Of a stretch of DNA of 64,000 nucleotides, positions 15,953 through 24,515 are shown one piece after another (position 1 is the stretch's first letter; each line of letters opens with the position of its first letter). Made by a program: the position numbers and the translations under genes. The notes under the pieces are model-generated. The model was given only the letters and a program-made list of their open reading frames with translations, had not been told where the DNA came from and did no database searches. Source of the DNA: Alkalibaculum sporogenes (lineage in GTDB: Bacteria > Bacillota > Clostridia > Eubacteriales > Alkalibacteraceae); contig NZ_WHNX01000002.1 in the NCBI RefSeq assembly GCF_009362815.1, forward strand, positions 155,752-219,751, read 5' to 3'.

Positions 15953-15992
15953 AAAAAACACTTTACTCTGATTATAAGAGAGAGTGTTTTTT
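15953..15992 (+). terminator. Terminator of the 58-residue gene
   Basis: AAAAAACACT pairs with AGTGTTTTTT, with ACTCT/AGAGT pairing inside; it begins 22 bp after the stop codon. Confidence 0.8.
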
Positions 15993-16024
15993 AAATATAT
16001 AAATAAAAATGTTAATTATTTAAC

Positions 16025-16053
16025 TTGTTTTGAATAACTATTTGTGCTATACT
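16025..16053 (+). promoter_or_regulatory. Candidate promoter of the hydrogenase-maturation operon
   Basis: TTGTTT, 17 bp, TATACT. The predicted transcript would begin near 16060 and carry a leader of about 265 nucleotides before the first gene. Confidence 0.55.
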
Positions 16054-16139
16054 ACTTTTTAATAACAGGTAAGTTATATAGGATATTCACCTAATAACAA
16101 ACCATATTTTAATTTATAAACAAAGTTATCGTTCTAATT

Positions 16140-16256
16140 ACATGAGGGTTCGTCCCGAATGAGAAGGCGAGAGAATAGATATTACACGTAGTAGGTTTAC
16201 CCTACTTATAATTGTAATCACATCTTTGTGCCTTTAAGGACAAAGATTTTTTTGAG
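16140..16256 (+). promoter_or_regulatory. Putative attenuating RNA leader upstream of TM1266-hydE-hydG
   Basis: The leader ends in an intrinsic terminator: ATCTTTGTGCC (16222-16232) pairs with GGACAAAGAT (16238-16247), followed by seven T, 70 bp before the first gene. The GCCTT at 16230-16234, part of that stem and its loop, can instead pair with AAGGC at 16164-16168. This would enclose a folded domain made of ATTACA/TGTAAT and AGTAGG/CCTACT helices; a GGG-TTCGT-CCC hairpin lies just upstream. Mutually exclusive pairings of this kind are the hallmark of a riboswitch or attenuator. It matches no class I recognise. Confidence 0.55.
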
Positions 16257-16326
16257 TTTAGTTTACTGGAAATGTAAGGTTTTTAGTATGAATTGTTATT
16301 ATATATTTATAAGAAAGGATATTATT

Positions 16327-16590
16327 ATGGAGTCAAGAATCGCTTTGATAGGTATTATAGTTGAAAATGAGAGATCAGTAGAAAAGATAAATGCCATTTT
16401 GCATGAGCACAGAGAATACATTGTTGGGAGAATGGGAATTCCTTACCATAAACGTGGGGTGTCTGTTATTAGTGTTGTAATCGATGCTCATAGTGATGTT
16501 ATAAGTTCTCTATCTGGTAAACTAGGTATGCTTGCTCACGTTAATATTAAAACGATTTATTCGAAAATATTCCAAAATGAAAATTTATAA
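16327..16590 (+). CDS. TM1266-family iron-only hydrogenase system regulator
   Basis: An 87-residue protein with the compact ferredoxin-like (ACT/NikR-C-like) pattern of the TM1266 family, which co-occurs with [FeFe]-hydrogenase maturation genes: MESRIALIGIIVENERSVEK, then GRMGIPYHKRGVSVISVVID and GKLGMLAHVNIKTIYS. The start is fixed by GAAAGGA eight bases upstream; a longer frame beginning at 16228 would run through the terminator of the leader and is rejected. It stands 15 bp before hydE and is probably the first gene of the operon. Its exact regulatory role is not established for the family. Confidence 0.88.
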   Translation: MESRIALIGIIVENERSVEKINAILHEHREYIVGRMGIPYHKRGVSVISVVIDAHSDVISSLSGKLGMLAHVNIKTIYSKIFQNENL

Positions 16591-16605
16591 AGGTGGAATT
16601 TATTT

Positions 16606-17646
16606 ATGATAGATTTAATCGACAAATTACAGAAAACAAGAGATTTAAAAAGAGATGAATTATTCTATTTATTAAGTAATTTTAATCATAACACAAGTGA
16701 GTATATTCATGAAAAGGCAAGAGAAGTTGCTCAAAGATATTTTGGGAAAAAAATATATACCCGTGGATTAATAGAATTTACTAATTATTGCAAAAATGAC
16801 TGTTTTTATTGTGGCATAAGATATAGTAATAAAAACGTAGATCGATATCGATTAAGCATTGACAGTATATTAGACTGTTGTGAAAGTGGATATCATTTAG
16901 GGTTTAGAACCTTTGTATTACAAGGAGGTGAGGACTTAGAATACACAGATAATGATATAGTTAATCTAGTAAGCACTATAAAGTCTAGGTTTCCAGATTG
17001 TGCAATTACCCTTTCAATTGGAGAGAAATCGTATGATTCCTATTTAGCATATTTTAAAAGTGGCGCAGATAGATTCTTGCTTAGACATGAAACTGCCACT
17101 GCACAACACTATAAAAAATTGCATCCCCATAATTTAACATTAGATAGACGAAAACAATGTCTTCAGGATCTTAAAAGTATTGGTTATCAAGTTGGAACAG
17201 GATTTATGGTGGGCTCACCTTATCAGACTATAGAAAATCTTGTTGAAGATTTACTGTTCATTAAAGAGATAACGCCACAAATGATAGGTATTGGACCGTA
17301 TATACCTCATCATGATACTCCATTTGCAAATGAAAATGCGGGTAGTTTGGAGCTTACTTTATTTCTAATAAGTGTTATAAGACTTATGAATCCAAATGCT
17401 CTTATTCCTGCCACTACATCACTTGGTACTATAGACCCAAATGGACGTGAAATGGGAATATTAGCAGGGGCAAATGTAGTCATGCCAAATCTTTCTCCCG
17501 TAAATGTACGGAAAAAATACGAATTATATGATAATAAAATTTGTACAGATGAAGAAGCTGCTGAGTGTAAAGTGTGTTTGAGTAATCGTATAAATAAGAT
17601 TGGGTATGAGATTGTTGTAGACAGAGGAGATTATGTCAATATATAA
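16606..17646 (+). CDS. hydE: [FeFe]-hydrogenase maturase HydE (radical SAM)
   Basis: A 346-residue radical SAM enzyme that helps build the dithiomethylamine-bearing diiron subcluster of the H-cluster. The SAM-binding [4Fe-4S] motif is C62-x3-C66-x2-C69 in NYCKNDCFYCGIR; the GGED motif follows (LQGGEDLEY). The second cluster site C313-x7-C321-x2-C324 is present with the same spacing as in the Thermotoga maritima enzyme. It is followed by hydG after 14 bp. hydF, the third maturase, is not in this window. Confidence 0.96.
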   Translation: MIDLIDKLQKTRDLKRDELFYLLSNFNHNTSEYIHEKAREVAQRYFGKKIYTRGLIEFTNYCKNDCFYCGIRYSNKNVDRYRLSIDSILDCCESGYHLGFRTFVLQGGEDLEYTDNDIVNLVSTIKSRFPDCAITLSIGEKSYDSYLAYFKSGADRFLLRHETATAQHYKKLHPHNLTLDRRKQCLQDLKSIGYQVGTGFMVGSPYQTIENLVEDLLFIKEITPQMIGIGPYIPHHDTPFANENAGSLELTLFLISVIRLMNPNALIPATTSLGTIDPNGREMGILAGANVVMPNLSPVNVRKKYELYDNKICTDEEAAECKVCLSNRINKIGYEIVVDRGDYVNI

Positions 17647-17660
17647 GAGGGAGAGTAAAT

Positions 17661-19079
17661 ATGTATAATAAAAAATCTAAGATTGCTACTGAATTTATTG
17701 ATGATGAAGAAATTTTAAAGACTATAGTATATGCAAAAGAAAATAAGAATAATAAAGAATTGATTAACGATATATTAGAGCGGGCAAAAGAATATAAAGG
17801 GATTAGTTATCAAGAAGCAGCAGTATTATTAGAATGTGAATTAGAAGAAGAAAATGAAAAGATGATATCACTTGCAAAAGAAATAAAACAGAAGTTTTAT
17901 GGAAATCGTATTGTAATGTTTGCACCTTTATACCTTTCTAATTATTGTATTAATGGATGTGTATATTGCCCTTATCACCAGAAGAATAAATCTATTTCTC
18001 GTAAAAAACTCTCTCAAGAAGAAATAAGTAGAGAAGTGTCCGCATTACAGGATATGGGGCATAAACGTTTAGCGCTAGAATTAGGCGAAGACCCAATACA
18101 TAATCCTATTGAATACGTTTTAGAGAGTATCGAAACAATATATGGCGTAAAACACGAAAATGGAGATATTCGTCGTGTAAATGTTAATATTGCTGCAACT
18201 ACTGTAGAAAATTATCGTAAACTAAAAGATGCTGGAATTGGGACATATATTTTATTTCAAGAAACTTACAATAAAATAGTATATGAAAAAATTCATCCTA
18301 CAGGTCCTAAGCATGATTACGATTATCATACAGAAGCAATGGATAGAGCAATGGAAGGTGGAATTGACGACGTAGGTATAGGCGTTTTATTTGGATTAAA
18401 CACTTTCAGATACGATTTTATAGGCCTTCTTATGCACGCAGAACATTTAGAAGCGGCTAATGGTGTTGGACCACATACTATTAGTGTTCCTCGAATTTGT
18501 CCTGCAGATGATATTAAGAAAGAGGAATTTACTAATTCTATATCAGATGATATATTTGCTAAAATTGTGACTGTTATTCGAATTGCTGTTCCATACACTG
18601 GGATGATAATCTCTACTCGTGAGTCTCAGAAATCTCGTGAAAGAGCTCTAGAATTAGGTGTAACACAAATTAGTGGAGGCTCTAGTACAAGTGTTGGTGG
18701 TTATGTCGAAAAGGAAGCAGAAGACGATAATTCTGCACAATTTGATTTAAATGACAATCGAACTTTAGATGAAATTGTAAATTGGTTAGTTACATTAGGA
18801 TATGTTCCTAGCTTTTGCACTGCATGCTATCGCGAGGGACGTACGGGTGATAGATTTATGAGTTTAGTAAAATCAGGACAAATCATAAACTGTTGTCAAC
18901 CAAATTCTCTCGTAACCTTAAAAGAGTATTTAGAGGATTACGCTTCTAAAGAAACTAAGGTTAAAGGTGAGACAATTATTTTGAAAGAGTTACTACAAGT
19001 TGGAAGTGAAAAGGTACGAGAAGTTGCAATGAAAAATTTACTAGAAATAGAAAATGGAAAGAGAGACTTTAGATTCTAA
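17661..19079 (+). CDS. hydG: [FeFe]-hydrogenase maturase HydG (tyrosine lyase, radical SAM)
   Basis: A 472-residue radical SAM enzyme that cleaves tyrosine to give CO and cyanide for the H-cluster. The N-terminal cluster motif is C96-x3-C100-x2-C103 (NYCINGCVYCPY). The C-terminal auxiliary cluster motif, C386-x2-C389-x22-C412 (FCTACYREGRTG...INCC), distinguishes HydG from ThiH. Length and domain order are normal for the family. It is the last gene of the TM1266-hydE-hydG unit and is followed by about 230 bp that include a partial copy of the dispersed hairpin element. Confidence 0.97.
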   Translation: MYNKKSKIATEFIDDEEILKTIVYAKENKNNKELINDILERAKEYKGISYQEAAVLLECELEEENEKMISLAKEIKQKFYGNRIVMFAPLYLSNYCINGCVYCPYHQKNKSISRKKLSQEEISREVSALQDMGHKRLALELGEDPIHNPIEYVLESIETIYGVKHENGDIRRVNVNIAATTVENYRKLKDAGIGTYILFQETYNKIVYEKIHPTGPKHDYDYHTEAMDRAMEGGIDDVGIGVLFGLNTFRYDFIGLLMHAEHLEAANGVGPHTISVPRICPADDIKKEEFTNSISDDIFAKIVTVIRIAVPYTGMIISTRESQKSRERALELGVTQISGGSSTSVGGYVEKEAEDDNSAQFDLNDNRTLDEIVNWLVTLGYVPSFCTACYREGRTGDRFMSLVKSGQIINCCQPNSLVTLKEYLEDYASKETKVKGETIILKELLQVGSEKVREVAMKNLLEIENGKRDFRF

Positions 19080-19167
19080 GTATCAAAAATTATTACTCCA
19101 AAGAAAAATTAAATTAATTTGATCTTTATAAAGCACTGTATCTTAACTGAATAACAGTGCTTTTGTT

Positions 19168-19204
19168 TATCACGTATTTACAGGCACTAAGACTCACGGC
19201 GATC
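19168..19204 (-). repeat. Partial copy of the dispersed hairpin element
   Basis: TTTACAGGCACTAAGACTCACGGCG matches the reverse complement of the right end of the element at 48788-48893 (CGGCGGGAATCTTAGTGCCTGTTAA). The other arm is not found within 150 bp, so this is a truncated half element. Confidence 0.5.
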
Positions 19205-19311
19205 AGTAGTTATCTACTTTGATCTATTTTCTAAAAAAGGGTTCTTCGAACCCATAAATGGTAAATGATTAAGATTAATCATTCTCAAATATTACAAAAG
19301 TATCTCTTAGT

Positions 19312-20196
19312 CTAAGTAGTTTGTGAATGACTTGTTAGGAAATTCCATAGAGTATTACACCCAACTGAATAAGTTTCATTCTTTCGTCTCACAAGGTATA
19401 TCTGTAGATTCAATCTATCTGGAAATTTGACAGGAATAATATTAGAATAAACTAATTGAGGTACATCATGTCGTGGTAGAATAGTAATTCCCTCGTTAAA
19501 ATGAACCATTCTTTGTAAAAAAGATATTTCATTCGACACAAAGTTTACATTAGGAGTAAAACCATTGCTCTTACAATAAGATTTAAAGATATTTGATATC
19601 CTAAAATCGTCTGTAGGTAAAACATAGTCTTGATTTTTAAGGTGGTTAATAGTTAGACTATCAATCTGCGAAATATAATTGTTTTTATTGATGAGCATAT
19701 ATAAATCATCTGACAGTAACAAGGTACTTTCAAATAAATCGTCATCTACTGGACCTACAACACATCCAAGATCAGATTGGCTATCTAGGATGATATGTTC
19801 ACAAATTAAATCAGGATGATCTCTTATAGTTAGTTCAATATCAGGATATAAATTTCGAAATTTTGGTAAAATGTTTGTAGATAGTTCCTGTATAAGCCCA
19901 TAAGATACAACTATTGTTACTTTTCTATCAAAATTAAGTTTAGATTTTTTTATCTCATCAAAAGTCTCTACTGATTGATTTATAATATTTTTTGCTCTCT
20001 TATGTAATATAGTTCCATACTGAGTAAGTTCTAATCCTGAATATGTTCTGTTAAACAATGGTACATCTAATTCTTCTTCTAAATTTGAAATTGCTTTACT
20101 TAAAGCTTGCTGAGTTACAAAAAGGTGTTTTGCTGCTTTAGAAAAACTTTTGTCTTCTGTTATCTGTATAAAGTAAGTTAGTTGTTTTAATTCCAT
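19312..20196 (-). CDS. LysR-family transcriptional regulator
   Basis: A 294-residue LysR regulator. Residues 1-60 form the winged helix-turn-helix (MELKQLTYFIQITEDKSFSKAAKHLFVTQQALSKAI...EEELDVPLFNR); residues about 88-290 form the periplasmic-binding-like effector domain. The start at 20196 is chosen because MELKQLTYF is the canonical LysR N-terminus and GCGAGGT precedes it; an upstream in-frame start adds 32 unrelated residues. It is divergent from the hydrogenase structural genes, the usual layout for a LysR regulator and its target. Its effector is unknown. A 12-bp palindrome and a second inverted repeat lie in the divergent region. Confidence 0.92.
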   Translation of the reverse strand: MELKQLTYFIQITEDKSFSKAAKHLFVTQQALSKAISNLEEELDVPLFNRTYSGLELTQYGTILHKRAKNIINQSVETFDEIKKSKLNFDRKVTIVVSYGLIQELSTNILPKFRNLYPDIELTIRDHPDLICEHIILDSQSDLGCVVGPVDDDLFESTLLLSDDLYMLINKNNYISQIDSLTINHLKNQDYVLPTDDFRISNIFKSYCKSNGFTPNVNFVSNEISFLQRMVHFNEGITILPRHDVPQLVYSNIIPVKFPDRLNLQIYLVRRKNETYSVGCNTLWNFLTSHSQTT

Positions 20197-20232
20197 TTTT
20201 ACCTCGCTAACGTTAAAAATATAAATAATATT

Positions 20233-20288
20233 AGTTGTACAACTTATATTTGTATAGATGAAAATATAGGTTGTTTGCATATTAACAA
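20233..20288. promoter_or_regulatory. Candidate LysR operator region
   Basis: A perfect palindrome, AGTTGTACAACT (20233-20244), and an inverted repeat, TTGTT-N8-AACAA (20271-20288), lie between the divergent lysR and hydrogenase genes. LysR proteins bind such dyads; assignment is by position only. Confidence 0.4.
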
Positions 20289-20452
20289 GCAATATATTAG
20301 TATTATTTTAACATAGCATTTAGAAATAAGCGCAATATATTTTAAGTTTTAATCGTTTTCATATATTTAGATCAAATAAATTGCATAGAAGGATAAATCA
20401 AAATAGGTTTTACCATCTATGCTTTCAAGTAAATTATATAAAGGGGGATATT

Positions 20453-20965
20453 ATGGATTTCAAGTTTGATATTGAAAAAAATATGGAGAAAGTTAGATGC
20501 CTTGAAACTTTCATTGAAAAAAATAGGCAAGTACCTGGAGTATTAATTCCAGTTCTACAAGAAGCACAAGGTTTATTTGGATATTTAGCAAGAGAAGTTA
20601 TGGAAATTATTGCTAGGGGACTAGATGTGCCTGTATCTAAAGTCTTTGGTGTAGCTACATATTATACTCAATTTACTTTTATGCCAAAGGGTGAAAATGA
20701 TATTAGTATTTGTTTAGGAACAGCATGTTATGTAAAGGGAGCACAAGAGATACTAGAAGAGGTTCAAAATATACTAGGTATTAAAGATGGTGAAACAACT
20801 CCAGACTTAAAGTTTTCAATTACATCTACTAGATGTGTAGGAGATTGTAGTTTAGCACCTGTAGTATTAGTAAATGATGATATTTATCCAAATGTAAATA
20901 AAAAAGAAGTAAAGGATATTATCGCTAAATATAAAGTGGAGGTGGAATGTTATGATCACCTATGA
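20453..20965 (+). CDS. hydC: NAD(P)-linked [FeFe]-hydrogenase, NuoE-like [2Fe-2S] subunit
   Basis: A 170-residue thioredoxin-like [2Fe-2S] subunit (NuoE/HydC/HndA family) with cluster ligands C87, C92, C128 and C132 (ICLGTAC...TRCVGDC). It passes electrons between the flavin subunit and the rest of the complex. The start at 20453 follows AAGGGGGATATT; an upstream TTG frame adds 24 unrelated residues. It overlaps the next gene by 14 bp and heads the three-gene hydrogenase operon. Confidence 0.94.
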   Translation: MDFKFDIEKNMEKVRCLETFIEKNRQVPGVLIPVLQEAQGLFGYLAREVMEIIARGLDVPVSKVFGVATYYTQFTFMPKGENDISICLGTACYVKGAQEILEEVQNILGIKDGETTPDLKFSITSTRCVGDCSLAPVVLVNDDIYPNVNKKEVKDIIAKYKVEVECYDHL

Positions 20966-22532
20966 AAAGCTTGTACAAATGAGCCTTGAACAAAGAGCAA
21001 TTTTAGAGGAAAGGCTATTAAAAGAAGATAAAATCGAGATAAAAGATGGATTTATTGTTTTAAAAGGAGACTATTATAAAGAACAAATAAGGATTGCATT
21101 AAAGAATTGTGGAATTATTGATCCAGGTAATATAGAAGAATATATAGCATTAGACGGTTATAAGTCCTTAGCTAGGGCTTTAATAGAAGAAACTCCGATT
21201 AAGATTATAGAGCAAATAAGTGAATCAAACCTAAGAGGTAGAGGTGGAGCAGGATTCCCTACAGGTAGAAAATGGAATGAAGCTTACAAAACCCTATCAG
21301 ATCAAAAATATTTTATATGTAATGCTGATGAAGGGGATCCAGGTGCATTTATGGATCGTTCAATCTTAGAAAATGATCCTCATTCCGTATTAGAAGGTAT
21401 GGCAATAGGTGGATACGCTATTGGGTCAAATCAAGGATACATATACGTTAGAGCAGAATACCCCATGGCGGTAAAAAAACTTAGAATAGCCATAAAGCAA
21501 GCTAAAGAATATGGACTTTTGGGGGATAACATATTAGGTACTGGATTTAATTTCGACATAGAATTAAGGCTTGGATCTGGAGCATTTGTCTGTGGAGAAG
21601 GAACTGCTCTTATAGAATCGATTGAAGGTAAAAGAGGCATGCCAAGAAATAAAAAAGCCAGAACATCTCACAAAGGATTGTATCAACAACCAACTATTCT
21701 AAACAATGTCGAAACAATAGCATGTGTTCCAGTTATACTACAAAGAGGTACAGAGTGGTTTAAAAATATAGGTACTGAAAAATCTACTGGTACTAAAGTA
21801 TTTGCACTTGTTGGAAAAGTTGAAAAAGCTGGACTTGTTGAAGTGCCAATGGGTATGCCTTTAAGAAACATTATTAATGATATAGGTGGAGGGGTACAAG
21901 ATGGCAAGGCTTTAAAAGCAGTTCAGACAGGTGGTCCATCAGGTGGATGTATTCCTGTTAGTTTAATGGACACTCCTGTTGATTTCGAATCTCTTGATAA
22001 GATAGGATCAATTATTGGTTCTGGTGGAATGGTTGTAATGGATGAAAACACATGTATGGTAGATATAGCAAGGTTTTTCTTAGAGTTTACAGTAGATGAA
22101 TCCTGTGGTAAATGTACACCATGTAGAGTAGGAAATAAAAGAATGCTAGAAATACTTACTATGATAACAAATGGAACTGCTGAGCTTCATCATATTGAGG
22201 ATTTAAAAGAAATTGCAGAGGTTATTGCAGAGACATCTCTATGTGGTTTAGGTCAAACAGCGCCTAATCCAGTCCTTTCTACACTTAACTATTTTTATGA
22301 TGAATATTTGACTCATGTTAAAGACAAAAAATGTCCTGCTGGAGTATGTCAGGCTCTTATTACGTATTCTATAGATGAAAAATGTATAGGTTGTACCAAA
22401 TGTGTTAAGGTCTGCCCTACATCGTGTATTTCAGGTAACAAGAAAGAACAACATGAAATTGACCAGAATTTATGTGTCGTGTGCGGAGCCTGTTTTGAAA
22501 TTTGTCCCGTAAGTGCTATTAGAAAGGGTTAG
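20952..22532 (+). CDS. hydB: NAD(P)-linked [FeFe]-hydrogenase, NuoF-like flavoprotein subunit
   Basis: A 526-residue NuoF/HydB/HndC-type subunit that binds FMN and NAD(P)(H). The glycine-rich site GRGGAGFPTGRKW (96-108) and the GDEGDPGAFMDR-like segment (127-136) are present. Cluster ligands C385, C388, C391 and C431 (ESCGKCTPCR; LCGLG) hold the N3 [4Fe-4S] cluster. The C-terminus carries a two-cluster ferredoxin domain (C478/481/484/488 and C508/511/514/518). It lacks the N-terminal thioredoxin-like [2Fe-2S] domain found in longer HydB proteins: the first 75 residues contain only one cysteine. It sits between hydC and the catalytic subunit. Confidence 0.95.
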   Translation: MITYEKLVQMSLEQRAILEERLLKEDKIEIKDGFIVLKGDYYKEQIRIALKNCGIIDPGNIEEYIALDGYKSLARALIEETPIKIIEQISESNLRGRGGAGFPTGRKWNEAYKTLSDQKYFICNADEGDPGAFMDRSILENDPHSVLEGMAIGGYAIGSNQGYIYVRAEYPMAVKKLRIAIKQAKEYGLLGDNILGTGFNFDIELRLGSGAFVCGEGTALIESIEGKRGMPRNKKARTSHKGLYQQPTILNNVETIACVPVILQRGTEWFKNIGTEKSTGTKVFALVGKVEKAGLVEVPMGMPLRNIINDIGGGVQDGKALKAVQTGGPSGGCIPVSLMDTPVDFESLDKIGSIIGSGGMVVMDENTCMVDIARFFLEFTVDESCGKCTPCRVGNKRMLEILTMITNGTAELHHIEDLKEIAEVIAETSLCGLGQTAPNPVLSTLNYFYDEYLTHVKDKKCPAGVCQALITYSIDEKCIGCTKCVKVCPTSCISGNKKEQHEIDQNLCVVCGACFEICPVSAIRKG

Positions 22533-22540
22533 GTGATAAA

Positions 22541-24274
22541 ATGATAAAATTGACTATAAATGATAAAGAAGTATCAGTGCCAGAGGGATCTACAATATTA
22601 GATGCTGCTAAGCAGTTAAAAATAAAAATACCAACATTATGTCATATGAGCTTATATGATATTCAATTTTTTAATCAATCTGCATCATGTAGAGTATGCG
22701 TAGTAGAACAAGAAGGAAGGAATAATCTTTTGCCTGCATGTGCTACTCCTGTATCTGAAGGAATGAAGATTAGAACAGATACTAAAAAAGCTATTAGAGC
22801 GAGAAGAACTATTGTAGAGTTACTTCTTTCTGATCATCCAAATGATTGTTTGATTTGTGCCAAAAATGGAGATTGCGAATTACAAAAGATAGCAGCAGAC
22901 CTAGGAATACGAGAAATAAAGTATCCAGGTGAAATAGCTACATTCCCTACGGATAATAGTAGTAAGTCTATAGTAAGGAATATGACAAAGTGTATACTAT
23001 GTAAGAGATGCGAAACTATGTGTAGTTCGATTCAAACTGTAGATGTATTAACTGAGATAGGAAGAGGTTTCGATACAGTAATGGGAGCAGCCTTTAATCT
23101 ACCCATGGATGAGACTACGTGTACCTTCTGTGGTCAATGTCTAGCAGTATGTCCTACAGGTGCATTATCAGAGGTGAATAATGTATCTAAGGTTTGGGAT
23201 GCCATAAATAGCGATAAAGTAGTAATTGTTCAAACCGCTCCTGCAGTTAGAGTCGCATTAGGAGAAGAATTTGGAATGGAAGTAGGTTCATTGGTAACTG
23301 GGAAGATGGTTGGTGCTCTAAGGAGAATTGGTTTTGATAGAGTATTTGATACAGATTTTGCAGCAGATCTTACGATAATTGAGGAAGCATCCGAATTAAT
23401 TCATAGGATACAACATGGCGGAAAACTTCCTATGCTAACGAGTTGTTGTCCAGCATGGGTAAAATTCTTTGAACATCAATTTAGTGATATGTTAGATATT
23501 CCATCTAGCTGCAAATCACCACATGAGATGTTCGGAGCATTATCAAAAACTTATTTTGCTGAAAAGATGGGATTAAAAGCAGAAGATATAATAGTAGTAT
23601 CAGTTATGCCATGTGTTGCTAAAAAATATGAAGCTGCTAGACCAGAACTAAGTGAAGGGTCAAGTAGTGATGTGGATATAGTAATCACTACAAGAGAATT
23701 AGCTTTAATGATTAAAGAGGCATCTATTGATTTTGAAAATTTAGACGATAAAGAATTTGATAATCCGCTAGGAGAGTCTACTGGAGCGTCAGTAATATTT
23801 GGAGCTACAGGTGGTGTAATAGAAGCTACACTAAGAACTGCATATGAATTTTTGACAGGAAAAACTCTTGAAAATGTTGAGTTTAGTTCTTTAAGGGGAA
23901 TGCAGGGGATAAAAGAGGCTACAATTGATATTAATGGTATGTCAATTAATATCGCTGTAAGTCATGGATTAGGGAATGCAAGACACCTACTAGAAAAAAT
24001 TAGGTCAGGTAAAGCAAATTATCATGCTATAGAGATTATGGCTTGTCCTGGGGGATGTATCGGTGGGGCTGGTCAGCCATTCCATCATGGGGATCTTTCC
24101 ATCCTAGACAAGAGAATGAATGGACTTTATAAAGAAGATAGGGGAAAAACTCTAAGAAAATCTCATGAAAATCCTATGATAAAAAAATTATACGATGAAT
24201 TCTTAGGAGAGCCATATGGAGAAAAGGCACATGAGTTACTACATACGACTTATGTTGCAAGAAAGAAAATTTAA
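22541..24274 (+). CDS. hydA: [FeFe]-hydrogenase catalytic subunit
   Basis: A 577-residue catalytic subunit producing or consuming H2. Domains in order: a [2Fe-2S] plant-type ferredoxin domain (C34, C50, C53, C67), a His-ligated [4Fe-4S] site (H99, C103, C106, C112), two [4Fe-4S] clusters (C151/154/157/161 and C194/197/200/204), then the H-cluster domain with L1 TSCCPAW (C302, C303), L2 MPCVAKKYE (C358) and L3 MACPGGCIGGAGQP (C502, C506). All residues for catalysis are present. The length resembles HndD of the NADP-reducing complex and lacks the C-terminal extra domain of Thermotoga HydA. Partnership with NuoE- and NuoF-like subunits suggests NAD(P)H-coupled, possibly ferredoxin-bifurcating, hydrogen turnover. 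Confidence 0.97.
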   Translation: MIKLTINDKEVSVPEGSTILDAAKQLKIKIPTLCHMSLYDIQFFNQSASCRVCVVEQEGRNNLLPACATPVSEGMKIRTDTKKAIRARRTIVELLLSDHPNDCLICAKNGDCELQKIAADLGIREIKYPGEIATFPTDNSSKSIVRNMTKCILCKRCETMCSSIQTVDVLTEIGRGFDTVMGAAFNLPMDETTCTFCGQCLAVCPTGALSEVNNVSKVWDAINSDKVVIVQTAPAVRVALGEEFGMEVGSLVTGKMVGALRRIGFDRVFDTDFAADLTIIEEASELIHRIQHGGKLPMLTSCCPAWVKFFEHQFSDMLDIPSSCKSPHEMFGALSKTYFAEKMGLKAEDIIVVSVMPCVAKKYEAARPELSEGSSSDVDIVITTRELALMIKEASIDFENLDDKEFDNPLGESTGASVIFGATGGVIEATLRTAYEFLTGKTLENVEFSSLRGMQGIKEATIDINGMSINIAVSHGLGNARHLLEKIRSGKANYHAIEIMACPGGCIGGAGQPFHHGDLSILDKRMNGLYKEDRGKTLRKSHENPMIKKLYDEFLGEPYGEKAHELLHTTYVARKKI

Positions 24275-24313
24275 TAAAAAGGCTTGGATATATACATAAG
24301 CATTTAAATAAAT

Positions 24314-24354
24314 AGACAAGGGTTCGTGAACAAATCACGACTCTTGTCTTTTTT
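24314..24354 (+). terminator. Terminator of the hydrogenase operon
   Basis: AGACAAGGGTTCGTG pairs with CACGACTCTTGTCT, followed by TTTTTT. It lies 40 bp after the hydA stop codon. Confidence 0.85.
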
Positions 24355-24515
24355 AATTATTATGAAGCTATTACTATGGATTGATATAGTAAAAAAAAGT
24401 TTTACAAAGGTTATAATAATGAATTAGGTAATTGATTTTTGGTGAAGGATAGATAACTAAATACTAAGGTTATCTATCTTTTCTCGTAGGGCAAAAATGA
24501 ATAATCAAGAGTAAT

